Source: Halomarinibacterium sedimenti (lineage in GTDB: Bacteria; Bacteroidota; Bacteroidia; Flavobacteriales; Flavobacteriaceae). From it: a DNA stretch of 64,000 bases. A model generated the notes under the pieces. That model did no database searches and had not been told where the DNA came from. It was given only the letters and a program-made list of their open reading frames with translations. Where the stretch lies: the NCBI RefSeq assembly GCF_019312585.1, contig NZ_JAHWDP010000006.1, forward strand, positions 36,196-100,195, given 5' to 3'. Positions 53,797 through 61,553 of the stretch are shown here, piece after piece. Within the stretch, counting starts at the first letter, position 1; each line of letters starts with the position of its first letter. A program made the position numbers and the translations under genes.

Positions 53797-53815
53797 AATC
53801 TCCCAGACTCCACAA
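53797..53815 (+). repeat. Degenerate direct copy of the tmRNA 3' end
   Basis: AATCTCCCAGACTCCACAA matches the tmRNA 3' end AATCTCCCCGGCTCCACAA (53636-53654) at 17 of 19 positions, 161 bp downstream. tmRNA 3' ends are common integrase attachment sites, so this looks like an old attachment-site scar. No integrase or element lies between the copies. Confidence 0.6.
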
Positions 53816-53844
53816 AAAAACCCGAGTAATACTCGGGTTTTTTT
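53814..53844. terminator. Bidirectional terminator between ssrA and rhodanese genes
   Basis: CCCGAGT and ACTCGGG form a 7-bp GC-rich stem around AAT, flanked by seven A and seven T. It should end the rhodanese transcript from the right and any ssrA read-through from the left. Confidence 0.92.
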
Positions 53845-53845
53845 A

Positions 53846-54235
53846 TTAATTCACCGTCTCTAGCCCTTTGGTTTCCCAATTGTCAATACCACCTTGGAGG
53901 TCATATACTTTGGTAAAGCCCATCTCTTTTAAAATGAGTGCAGCTTGCGCACTTCTTCCGCCCTTTTTACAATATACGTATACAGGTTCGTCTTTATCGA
54001 GTGTGGCAACCTTCTCTTTAAAATCATCATTCGTTACACAAATGTTTTGGGCGTTTTTTAAGTGGCTTACAGAATATTCATCGCTGGTTCTAACATCCAC
54101 CAACTGAAGGTCCTTTTCTGAGTTTACAGCATTCACCACTTGTTCTGGGGTAATCATAATAATTTCCCCTTCCTTTTTATTTTGACAGGAAGCTACCAAA
54201 GAGGTGATAGCAATAAATAAAAGTATATTTTTCAT
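53846..54235 (-). CDS. Rhodanese-domain lipoprotein
   Basis: 129 aa with lipobox VASC (Cys17), so a periplasm-facing lipoprotein. A single rhodanese domain (about 30-125: LVDVRTSDEYSVSHLKNAQN) ends in the active-site loop VYCKKGGRSAQAA, with the persulfide-forming Cys present. It could transfer sulfane sulfur or act in envelope redox control. Next to a second, cytoplasmic rhodanese and two thioredoxin-like genes. Confidence 0.93.
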   Translation of the reverse strand: MKNILLFIAITSLVASCQNKKEGEIIMITPEQVVNAVNSEKDLQLVDVRTSDEYSVSHLKNAQNICVTNDDFKEKVATLDKDEPVYVYCKKGGRSAQAALILKEMGFTKVYDLQGGIDNWETKGLETVN

Positions 54236-54247
54236 AATTAAATTGTT

Positions 54248-54556
54248 TTAAACGGTTTCACCATTCCACTGCATCATTCCACCAATAAGATTGTATGTGT
54301 TCTTAAATCCTAATGAATTCATAATCATACATGCTTGAGCACTTCTCCCTCCAGATCGACAATAGATATAATAATTTTTTGACGTATCCAATTGTTTTAC
54401 TTTTTCCATAAAATTAGCCGCATTCATAATATCAATTTGTTGTGCATTTGGAATCATTCCTTCGGCAACCTCGGCGTTGGTTCTAACATCTAAAACAACA
54501 GCGTTAGCATCATTTTCTAATTGATCTCTCCACCGAGATTGGTTAAGTTCTTGCAT
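54248..54556 (-). CDS. Cytoplasmic rhodanese-like protein
   Basis: 102 aa, single rhodanese domain without a signal peptide: VLDVRTNAEVAEGMIPNAQQ and active-site loop YIYCRSGGRSAQAC, with catalytic Cys intact. The pair of rhodaneses, one lipidated and one cytosolic, 12 bp apart, suggests sulfur handling on both sides of the membrane (inference). Confidence 0.93.
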   Translation of the reverse strand: MQELNQSRWRDQLENDANAVVLDVRTNAEVAEGMIPNAQQIDIMNAANFMEKVKQLDTSKNYYIYCRSGGRSAQACMIMNSLGFKNTYNLIGGMMQWNGETV

Positions 54557-54586
54557 ATTTTTTAATTTTTTATAAAAGTAATAAAA

Positions 54587-54620
54587 AACCCCAAAACACT
54601 TGGATGGTGCTTCGGGGTTT
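54587..54620 (-). terminator. Terminator after the redoxin gene
   Basis: On the minus strand AAACCCC pairs with GGGGTTT around an inner CAC/GTG stem, followed by a T run. It separates the redoxin gene from the rhodanese pair. Confidence 0.8.
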
Positions 54621-54643
54621 CTACGAAAAATTAATTTACTTAA

Positions 54644-55288
54644 TTAAACCTTTATACTACAGCCTATAGCTTTGGTTTCTTTTACAGTTACTTCTTTCCC
54701 TTGAAGCAATTCATTTACAGCATTGGCAAGAAAACGGTCCTTCACGGCGGCTCCATTACGCACATTATCATCAATGGCGCCAATATATTTTACAATATTT
54801 TTCCCTTTTTCTTTTTGAAGTAAATACACATGAGGTGTTTTTTTAGCGCCATATTCTGCATATATACTACTAGAGTCATCATAAAGATAAGGGAATGTAA
54901 ATCCTTTTTCATTTACCTTTTGCTGCATCTTCTCAAAGGTATCGTCTGGTTGCACCTCAGGGTTGTTAGGGTTAATAGCAATTACAGGAAACCCTTTGGA
55001 CTTAAATTCTTTATCCAACGCTATGATTCGGTCTTCACTAGCAACAGCATAGGGACAAGTATTGCAAGTGAAAATCACAATAAACCCTTTTGCATCTTTG
55101 TAATGAGATAAGGACACCATTTTTCCATCTACATTTTTTAAGTTGAAATCGGTTGCCGCGTCACCAATGGTATATCCATCTGAAGCAGGTGCCTCAGAAG
55201 TATTTGTAAAACTAAATGACCCAACAACAATAAGTGCTAAAGCAACTACCTCTAGTACAAGCCATTTTTTTAAAATTGAACGTTTCAT
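54644..55288 (-). CDS. Secreted thioredoxin-fold (redoxin/AhpC-TSA-like) protein
   Basis: 214 aa. An N-terminal signal or anchor helix (about 8-28) precedes a peroxiredoxin/TlpA-like domain. The active site reads FTCNTCPYAVASEDR, with a CxxC redox pair, and the cis-Pro loop is KKTPHVYLL. Probably a periplasmic thiol reductase or peroxidase. It is transcribed 10 bp after the TlpA-like gene, so the two probably form a redox operon. Confidence 0.9.
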   Translation of the reverse strand: MKRSILKKWLVLEVVALALIVVGSFSFTNTSEAPASDGYTIGDAATDFNLKNVDGKMVSLSHYKDAKGFIVIFTCNTCPYAVASEDRIIALDKEFKSKGFPVIAINPNNPEVQPDDTFEKMQQKVNEKGFTFPYLYDDSSSIYAEYGAKKTPHVYLLQKEKGKNIVKYIGAIDDNVRNGAAVKDRFLANAVNELLQGKEVTVKETKAIGCSIKV

Positions 55289-55298
55289 AATTTTCTTT

Positions 55299-55832
55299 TT
55301 ATTGTGTTATTGCTTTTATTTCAGTTTCTAATTCTTCATAGGTGAAAGACTTTTCAAAAAAGACCTTTTTTCCATCCTTTATAATTAGGGTTGCCGGTAT
55401 AGCTCCACTCCATGCTTCACTCACTTTTGGAATCCAAGTATTGGCATCAGGATCATCTAGTAAAACCACCTCGCTTAGTAGTTGATGTTTTTCAATAAAG
55501 GGGACTACCCCTGTTTTTATTTTTTCTGGAAAATCAAGACTTACTAAAACTACTTTAATTCCTTGTTCCTTATAATTTTCATTTAGCTTTTCAAAAGCAG
55601 GTAATTCTTTTACACAAGGTTTGCACCAGGTTGCCCAAAAGTTAATGACATAGGTAGACCCATCTTCTTTATTAAAATAAGCATCTTCCAGTGTTTCAAA
55701 ATTAAAAATTGGAATGGGTAAAAATTTTTCTGTGATGGGTTCTTTAATTACTTCTGAAATGGTAGACTCTGTCTTTTCCTTACAAGACCAAGTAACAAGA
55801 ATAACAGAAAACAATAACATAATTTTTTTCAT
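55299..55832 (-). CDS. TlpA-family thiol-disulfide oxidoreductase lipoprotein
   Basis: 177 aa with lipobox VTWSC (Cys17). The thioredoxin fold (about 45-170) has the active site FWATWCKPCVKELP (CxxC) and cis-Pro loop GAIPATLIIK. TlpA/ResA-like proteins reduce disulfides in the periplasm, for example in cytochrome c maturation. First gene of the redox operon. Confidence 0.94.
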   Translation of the reverse strand: MKKIMLLFSVILVTWSCKEKTESTISEVIKEPITEKFLPIPIFNFETLEDAYFNKEDGSTYVINFWATWCKPCVKELPAFEKLNENYKEQGIKVVLVSLDFPEKIKTGVVPFIEKHQLLSEVVLLDDPDANTWIPKVSEAWSGAIPATLIIKDGKKVFFEKSFTYEELETEIKAITQ

Positions 55833-55924
55833 AGCCTAAATCTACTGAAAGTATTAATTTCTTGTATACGCTTTAACGTTTGATTAATATTTATCATAAA
55901 TAGTAAAAGCTAAATTTTTGTTAA

Positions 55925-55958
55925 TTGGCATTTCATTCAAAAAATAATAGTACATTTG
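55925..55958 (+). promoter_or_regulatory. Promoter of the MarR-yceI operon
   Basis: TTG (55925-55927), 23-bp spacer and TACATTTG (55951-55958) fit the consensus. The -7 box overlaps the first TTGTAnnTACAA operator. Confidence 0.7.
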
Positions 55959-55982
55959 TATGTACAAATATTGTATATACAA
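55956..55982 (+). promoter_or_regulatory. Twin MarR operators
   Basis: TTGTATGTACAA (55956-55967) and TTGTATATACAA (55971-55982) share TTGTAnnTACAA, two 12-bp inverted repeats 15 bp apart (about 1.5 helical turns) and ending 2 bp before the MarR ATG. The first overlaps the promoter -7 box. Dimeric MarR binding here would repress the operon itself. Confidence 0.85.
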
Positions 55983-55984
55983 CT

Positions 55985-56437
55985 ATGGATATTGAAAGTG
56001 AAATAAAAAATACTAGTCCGTTAAGCTTAAGTACTCGTTCTGTTATTAATTTGATGTATACAGCCAGACAAATTGAAGAAATAGCTGCCGCAAAATTTAA
56101 AGAATACGATTTAACGGCACAGCAATACAATGTGATGCGTATCCTAAGGGGGCAAAAAGGGAATCCAGCCAATTTATCCACTATACAAGAACGGATGATA
56201 GATAAAAGCAGTAATACAACTCGATTGATTGACAAACTGATTCAAAAGGGATATGCAAAAAGACAAATTTGTAAAAAAAACCGAAGAAAAATAGAAGTAT
56301 TTATTACTGAAAATGGATTGGAATTATTAAAAAAATTAGACCCACTTACCGAACAAGTGAACAAAAATATTATGGAGAAACTCTCCATCAATGAAAAAGA
56401 AAAATTAAACTCATTCTTAGACAAACTAAGAAATTAA
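55985..56437 (+). CDS. MarR family transcriptional regulator
   Basis: 150 aa from the ATG at 55985; the longer in-frame reading crosses the operators and is rejected. The winged helix is clear: YDLTAQQYNVMRILRGQKGNPANLSTIQERMIDKSSNTTRLIDKLIQKGYAKR with basic wing CKKNRRKIEVFIT. It is co-transcribed with yceI 26 bp downstream, a pairing common in flavobacteria. It probably senses a small molecule or redox signal; the ligand is unknown. Confidence 0.94.
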   Translation: MDIESEIKNTSPLSLSTRSVINLMYTARQIEEIAAAKFKEYDLTAQQYNVMRILRGQKGNPANLSTIQERMIDKSSNTTRLIDKLIQKGYAKRQICKKNRRKIEVFITENGLELLKKLDPLTEQVNKNIMEKLSINEKEKLNSFLDKLRN

Positions 56438-56463
56438 CAATTAAATTAAAAACAATTAACATT

Positions 56464-57030
56464 ATGAAAAAGACAGTAAAAACAGTATTAATTTTAGCAA
56501 TTGCTACAACGGCATCAGCTTTCACAAACTCTGTAAAAGAAAGAATTGAAGTAAAAGAAAGTACCATTAATTGGTTAGGTAAAAAAGTAACAGGAAAACA
56601 CAACGGTATTATTACCCTTAAAGAAGGATATCTAGAAATGGACGGTGATAATATCTTAGGTGGTAAATTTGTTATTGATATGACTTCTATCACTGTATTA
56701 GACCTTAAAGGGGATATGAAAGGAAAACTAGAAGGTCATTTAAAATCCGACGACTTCTTCGGAGTAGCAGATTATCCAACAGCTACTTTGGTTGTTAATA
56801 ACGCTAAGAAAAATGGAAGTATCTATACTGTTAATGGCAACATTACCATTAAAGGAATTACACAACCTATTTCATTCGATTTAAATAAGGATGGAAATAC
56901 GGCTACAACTACCGTTACAATAGACAGATCAAAATTTAATGTACGTTATGGATCCGGAAGTTTCTTCGATAATTTAGGGGATAAAACTATTTATGACGAT
57001 TTTCAATTAGACGTCACCCTAAATTTTTAA
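56464..57030 (+). CDS. YceI-family periplasmic lipid-binding protein
   Basis: 188 aa with a signal peptide (MKKTVKTVLILAIATTASA). The lipocalin-like YceI barrel is recognised by STINWLGKKVTGKHNGIITLKEG, HLKSDDFFGVADYPTATL and YGSGSFFDNLGDKTIYDDFQL. YceI proteins bind isoprenoid-type lipids in the periplasm. Its expression is predicted to be under the neighbouring MarR regulator. Confidence 0.95.
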   Translation: MKKTVKTVLILAIATTASAFTNSVKERIEVKESTINWLGKKVTGKHNGIITLKEGYLEMDGDNILGGKFVIDMTSITVLDLKGDMKGKLEGHLKSDDFFGVADYPTATLVVNNAKKNGSIYTVNGNITIKGITQPISFDLNKDGNTATTTVTIDRSKFNVRYGSGSFFDNLGDKTIYDDFQLDVTLNF

Positions 57031-57034
57031 ATTT

Positions 57035-57069
57035 TTGTATGGCTAGTTTCAAATTCATTTCTATATTTG
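57035..57069 (+). promoter_or_regulatory. Promoter of the trp operon
   Basis: TTG (57035-57037) and TATATTTG (57062-57069), spacing 24 bp, one above the usual range. The expected start site falls at or within a few bases of the leader-peptide ATG at 57075, so the leader mRNA may be nearly leaderless. Confidence 0.6.
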
Positions 57070-57074
57070 AAGCA

Positions 57075-57131
57075 ATGAAAATAACAAATCAACATACTTG
57101 GTGGTGGAATAATTTACGTAATCAGTCGTGA
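57075..57131 (+). CDS. trpL: trp leader peptide
   Basis: 18 codons encoding MKITNQHTWWWNNLRNQS, then TGA. Three consecutive Trp codons (57099-57107) are the hallmark of ribosome-mediated attenuation: low charged tRNA-Trp stalls the ribosome here. It is too short for the usual ORF cut-offs. Its stop codon lies in GTCGTGA, which can pair with the downstream terminator. Confidence 0.93.
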   Translation: MKITNQHTWWWNNLRNQS

Positions 57132-57190
57132 GCTAGACCACTTTGTATGTACCTAATATAAAAACCTGTCTTTCACGACAGGTTTTTTTT
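57125..57190 (+). terminator. trp attenuator: terminator with antiterminator strand
   Basis: The terminator is AAACCTGTC / GACAGGTTT with loop TTTCAC and eight T (57162-57190). GTCGTGA (57125-57131) is complementary to TCACGAC (57173-57179) in its loop and 3' arm; pairing would break the terminator. ACCAC (57137-57141) can also pair with the Trp-codon segment. Terminator and leader together sit immediately before trpE. Confidence 0.9.
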
Positions 57191-57200
57191 ATTTTATAGT

Positions 57201-58601
57201 ATGAAATACGCATTAAAAACATATTCTAAAAAATTACTATCAGATACCCTTACACCCGTGTCGGTATATTTGAGGCTACGGGATAAATTTCCAAATAGTT
57301 TACTTTTAGAAAGTAGCGATTATCACGCAAACGATAATAGCTTCAGTTATATTTGTTGCAACCCTATTGCCTCAATAAAAATTGAAAAGGAATCTATTAT
57401 TCAGCAATTCCCTGATGGCAAAAATGAAGAAATATCAATTTCTGAAGCAACCCATATACCAGAAATTCTTCAACAATTTGCATCTTCCTTTGAATTAGAC
57501 GCCACTCAAAAATTCAAATTTATCAACAACGGGATTTTTGGATATATGAGTTATGACATGGTTCGCTATTTTGAAAATATTTCTATTGAAAAGAAAAAGG
57601 ACCAGCTCGACATTCCTGATGTATTTTATGCAGTGTATCAAAATATCATAGCCATCAATCATTTTAATAATGAGGCCTATATTTTTGCACATTGTTATAA
57701 TACTGAAAATAATATCCCGCAAATTGAACAGCTTTTAAAATCGAAAAACTTTGCAGAATACTCCTTTGTAAGAGCAGGCGAAGTAACTTCAAATTTAAAC
57801 GATGTAGATTTTAAAACTTTAGTAAAAAAGTGCAAAGAGCATTGTGCACGAGGGGATGTTTTTCAAATTGTTCCAAGCAAACGATTTTCACAACCATTTA
57901 CTGGAGACGAATTTAATGTTTATAGAACGTTACGAAGCGTAAACCCCTCCCCTTATTTGTTTTATTTCGATTATGGAAATTTTAAAATCTTCGGAAGTTC
58001 GCCAGAAGCTCAACTTATTGTAAAAAATGGCAAAGCCGAAATTCATCCTATTGCGGGAACTTTTAAACGAACCGGGAATGATGAAAAAGATGCCCAACTA
58101 GCAAAACAACTAGCCGAAGATATTAAGGAAAATAGCGAACATGTCATGTTGGTGGATTTGGCTCGAAACGATTTGAGTCGTCATGGAAACCAAGTAAAAG
58201 TGGAAACCTATAAAGAGGTACAATTCTTTTCCCATGTAATTCATTTGGTAAGTAAGGTTACCGCCCAAATAGAAAGTAATGCAAATACCCTTCAAATTGT
58301 TGCCGATACCTTTCCCGCTGGGACATTAAGTGGAGCCCCCAAACATAAAGCGATGCAATTATTAGAAAAATACGAGAATGTCAATCGTGATTTTTATGGG
58401 GGCGCTATTGGCTTTATGGATTTTGAGGGTAATTTTAATCACGCCATTATCATACGTTCTTTTGTTAGTAAAGATCATACCTTACATTTTCAAGCCGGAG
58501 CGGGAATTGTTTCAGAAAGTGATGAAGAAAAGGAATTGCAAGAAGTATATAATAAACTAGGTGCTTTAACGAAAGCTCTGGAACTAGCCGAAACGATATA
58601 A
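57201..58601 (+). CDS. trpE: Anthranilate synthase component I
   Basis: 466 aa chorismate-binding enzyme that makes anthranilate with TrpG-supplied ammonia. The N-terminal domain begins with LLESSDYH-type Trp-feedback sequence (LLLESSDYHANDNSFSYI). The catalytic domain has FQIVPSKRF, FGSSPEAQL, PIAGTFKRTGNDEKD, SEHVMLVDLARNDLSR and FPAGTLSGAPKHKA, all characteristic. First structural gene of trpEGDCFBA, spaced 2 bp from trpG. Confidence 0.97.
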   Translation: MKYALKTYSKKLLSDTLTPVSVYLRLRDKFPNSLLLESSDYHANDNSFSYICCNPIASIKIEKESIIQQFPDGKNEEISISEATHIPEILQQFASSFELDATQKFKFINNGIFGYMSYDMVRYFENISIEKKKDQLDIPDVFYAVYQNIIAINHFNNEAYIFAHCYNTENNIPQIEQLLKSKNFAEYSFVRAGEVTSNLNDVDFKTLVKKCKEHCARGDVFQIVPSKRFSQPFTGDEFNVYRTLRSVNPSPYLFYFDYGNFKIFGSSPEAQLIVKNGKAEIHPIAGTFKRTGNDEKDAQLAKQLAEDIKENSEHVMLVDLARNDLSRHGNQVKVETYKEVQFFSHVIHLVSKVTAQIESNANTLQIVADTFPAGTLSGAPKHKAMQLLEKYENVNRDFYGGAIGFMDFEGNFNHAIIIRSFVSKDHTLHFQAGAGIVSESDEEKELQEVYNKLGALTKALELAETI

Positions 58602-58603
58602 AA

Positions 58604-59170
58604 ATGAAAATAGTAGTCATAGATAATTACGACAGTTTTGTGTACAACTTAGTACACTATTTGGAGGAATTCGATTGCGAAGTAACTGTTTTTAGAAACG
58701 ATGAATTTTCAATGGAAGAAATCGAAAATTTCGACAAGATTTTACTCTCACCTGGTCCAGGAATTCCAGATGAAGCTGGGTTATTAAAAGAAGTAATTAA
58801 AGTATACACTGGTAAAAAACCCATCTTTGGTGTGTGTCTTGGGCAACAAGCCATTGGAGAAGTATTTGGAGGAACAATCACCAACCTTAAAAAAGTATTT
58901 CACGGGGTAGCAACGAAAGCTACTATTCTAGTAGAAAGCGACCCTCTTTTTAAAGGGCTTGACAATGAAATAGAAATTGGAAGATATCATTCATGGGTGG
59001 TTTCCAAAGAAAATTTCCCTGAATCCTTGGAAATTACCTCTGTAGATGAAACGGGACAAATTATGTCGCTGCGCCATAGAGAATTTGATATTTGTGGGGT
59101 ACAATTTCATCCCGAAAGTGTCCTTACGCCCAATGGGAAACAAATAATAAAAAACTGGTTAGAAAACTAA
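58604..59170 (+). CDS. trpG: Anthranilate synthase component II (glutamine amidotransferase)
   Basis: 188 aa class I GATase. Catalytic Cys in FGVCLGQQAIGEVFGG, His and Glu in GVQFHPESVLTP, oxyanion region LSPGPGIPDE. It hydrolyses glutamine to feed ammonia to TrpE. Separated from trpD by only 1 bp. Confidence 0.97.
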   Translation: MKIVVIDNYDSFVYNLVHYLEEFDCEVTVFRNDEFSMEEIENFDKILLSPGPGIPDEAGLLKEVIKVYTGKKPIFGVCLGQQAIGEVFGGTITNLKKVFHGVATKATILVESDPLFKGLDNEIEIGRYHSWVVSKENFPESLEITSVDETGQIMSLRHREFDICGVQFHPESVLTPNGKQIIKNWLEN

Positions 59171-59171
59171 T

Positions 59172-60173
59172 ATGAAGAATATCCTAAACAGGCTTATAAA
59201 TCACGAACAACTTGCCAAAGAAGAAGCCAGAGAGGTTCTTGTAAATATCTCTCAAGGCACATACAACAGTAGCCAAATTGCTGCTTTTATGACGGTGTAC
59301 ATGATGCGTAGTATTTCATTGGAGGAGTTAGAAGGTTTTCGTGATGCCCTTTTAGAATTGTGTATAAAAGTGCCTATAGAAAATTATAATACGATTGACT
59401 TATGTGGCACAGGAGGTGATGGAAAAAACACCTTTAATATTTCAACATTAGCATCCTTTGTAACCGCGGGTGCCGGGGTATTAGTTTCAAAACACGGGAA
59501 TTATGGTGTCTCTTCTATTAGTGGAAGTAGTAACGTGATGGAAACCCTTGGAGTTAAATTTAGCAGCGATTCAAACTTCCTAAAAAGATGTTTGGACGAA
59601 GCAGGAATCTGTGTAATGCACGCACCGCTCTTTCACCCTGCTATGAAAAATGTTGGCCCTATTCGCAAAGAATTGGGGGTGAAAACATTCTTCAATATGC
59701 TAGGCCCTATGGTGAATCCAGCTTTTCCCAAAAATCAATTAGTGGGAGTTTTCAGTTTAGAATTAGCACGTATGTATGGGTATTTATACCAAAAAGGAAC
59801 TAAAAACTTTACTGTGCTTCATGCTATGGATGGCTATGACGAAATTTCATTAACCAGCCCTGTAAAAATGATTTCAAGAAATTCTGAAAAAATATTGAAT
59901 GCCTCCAATTTTGGCCTCACTGAAATTTCACAACAGGAAATCTACGGAGGGGATACTATAGAGGCATCAGCAAAAATTTTTGAAATGATTCTCAATGGGA
60001 AAGGCACCGAAGCCCAAAACAATGTGGTTTGTGCTAATGCAGCCATGGCTATAACCACTGTGGAACATAGTTCCATTGAAAGAAGTTTCGAAAAGGCTAA
60101 AGATTCATTGCTGTCTGGAAAGGCGCTAAAAAGTTTACAAACACTTCAAAAACTAAGCAATGACCATTCTTGA
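59172..60173 (+). CDS. trpD: Anthranilate phosphoribosyltransferase
   Basis: 333 aa. PRPP/Mg site CGTGGDGKNTFNISTLASF, anthranilate-binding KHGNYGVSSISGSSNVMETLG, and GPMVNPAFPKNQLVGVFS. Transfers phosphoribose to anthranilate. Its last 14 bp overlap trpC. Confidence 0.97.
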   Translation: MKNILNRLINHEQLAKEEAREVLVNISQGTYNSSQIAAFMTVYMMRSISLEELEGFRDALLELCIKVPIENYNTIDLCGTGGDGKNTFNISTLASFVTAGAGVLVSKHGNYGVSSISGSSNVMETLGVKFSSDSNFLKRCLDEAGICVMHAPLFHPAMKNVGPIRKELGVKTFFNMLGPMVNPAFPKNQLVGVFSLELARMYGYLYQKGTKNFTVLHAMDGYDEISLTSPVKMISRNSEKILNASNFGLTEISQQEIYGGDTIEASAKIFEMILNGKGTEAQNNVVCANAAMAITTVEHSSIERSFEKAKDSLLSGKALKSLQTLQKLSNDHS

Positions 60174-60942
60174 AAAAATAAATGCCTATAAAAGATTGGA
60201 AGTTGCTTCTAAGAAAGAAGTCTTTCCTGTTTCCCTGTTGGAACAATCCTTTTATTTTCAAAAAGAAAAAAATTCCTTAGCGAAGGCAATCAAAAATTCT
60301 TCAACAGGAATTATAGCAGAGCACAAACGGAAATCCCCAAGTAAATCGGTTATTAACGATAAAATTCTACTACCCGAAGTAGTAAAAGGATATGAATTGG
60401 CAGGTGCTTCAGGTATTTCGGTTTTAACCGATACTCAATTTTTTGGAGGCTCGTTAGACGATTTGTTATTGGTGAGAAAGACCGTTTCATTACCCATCCT
60501 AAGGAAGGAATTTATTGTAGAGGAATACCAAATTTTTGAAGCCAAAGCCTACGGAGCAGATGCTATCTTGTTAATAGCCGCAAGTCTTTCAAAACAGGAA
60601 ATTCGAGATTTTTCAATTTTAGCAAAACAATTACAACTCGATGTTTTAGTTGAAATACACAATGAAGCAGAGCTTGAAAAATCGGTTCATGCCACAGTTG
60701 ATATCATAGGTGTGAACAATCGGAATCTAAAAACGTTTGAAGTCTCTATTGAAAATAGTATTCGACTTTCTGAAAAAATTCCTTCCGAATTTGTAAAAAT
60801 TTCTGAAAGTGGAATCAATTCTGTTGAAAATGTAAAAGAATTGAAAAAATACGGGTTCGAAGGATTTCTCATTGGAGAACATTTTATGAAAACTGAAAAT
60901 CCAGGAAAAGCTTTAAAAGATTTTATTACAACATTATCGTGA
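60160..60942 (+). CDS. trpC: Indole-3-glycerol-phosphate synthase
   Basis: 260 aa TIM barrel. Signatures IIAEHKRKSPSKSVI (catalytic Lys), VLTDTQFFGGSLDDL, LRKEFIVEEYQIFEA, GVNNRNLKTFEV and SESGINS. A separate enzyme, not fused to TrpF. Its TGA overlaps the GTG start of trpF. Confidence 0.97.
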   Translation: MTILEKINAYKRLEVASKKEVFPVSLLEQSFYFQKEKNSLAKAIKNSSTGIIAEHKRKSPSKSVINDKILLPEVVKGYELAGASGISVLTDTQFFGGSLDDLLLVRKTVSLPILRKEFIVEEYQIFEAKAYGADAILLIAASLSKQEIRDFSILAKQLQLDVLVEIHNEAELEKSVHATVDIIGVNNRNLKTFEVSIENSIRLSEKIPSEFVKISESGINSVENVKELKKYGFEGFLIGEHFMKTENPGKALKDFITTLS

Positions 60943-61553
60943 AGCCAAAATTAAAAATATGCGGAATGAAACACAATGTTGCCGAAGTCGCAACATTGCT
61001 CCCTGATTATTTGGGTTTTATTTTTTACGATAAAAGCCCTAGAAACTTTGAAGGGGAAATTCCTAAGATTCCTTCCGATATTAAAAAGGTAGGTGTTTTT
61101 GTAAATGAAAAAGTAGTTAGAGTTATTGAAAAGGCAGCCACTCATAAACTAAATATCATTCAGCTACATGGAGAAGAATCTCCCGAATATTGTGGTGAAC
61201 TTTCAGACCTAACCTCTAATCTTGAAATTTGGAAAGTATTTTCGGTAGGTGAAACATTCAATTATGATTTATTAAAACCTTATGAAAATGTAGTTGACAA
61301 ATTTTTATTCGACACCAAAGGAAAAAACAAAGGAGGAAATGGAATCACCTTTAATTGGCAAGTCCTTAGACAATACCCTTCAAAAAAACCCTTCATTTTA
61401 AGCGGTGGAATTGGTCTAGAAGAAGTTGATAAAATACATACATTAATGGAAAGGGAATTACCATTATATGCCATTGATGTTAATAGCAAATTTGAAATAG
61501 GACCAGGATTAAAAAACAGTACAGAATTAAAACAATTTATATATGAACTATAA
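60939..61553 (+). CDS. trpF: Phosphoribosylanthranilate isomerase
   Basis: 204 aa, start GTG overlapping the trpC stop. [11 protein letters not shown] holds the catalytic Cys; [26 protein letters not shown] (catalytic Asp) and LSGGIG are present. Converts PRA to CdRP. The 3' end overlaps trpB by 11 bp. Confidence 0.96.
   Translation: MKPKLKICGMKHNVAEVATLLPDYLGFIFYDKSPRNFEGEIPKIPSDIKKVGVFVNEKVVRVIEKAATHKLNIIQLHGEESPEYCGELSDLTSNLEIWKVFSVGETFNYDLLKPYENVVDKFLFDTKGKNKGGNGITFNWQVLRQYPSKKPFILSGGIGLEEVDKIHTLMERELPLYAIDVNSKFEIGPGLKNSTELKQFIYEL

Noticed and set aside
53797..53815. 3' end of a tRNA gene
   Set aside because: No tRNA body, anticodon or acceptor partner precedes it; the match is to the tmRNA 3' end.
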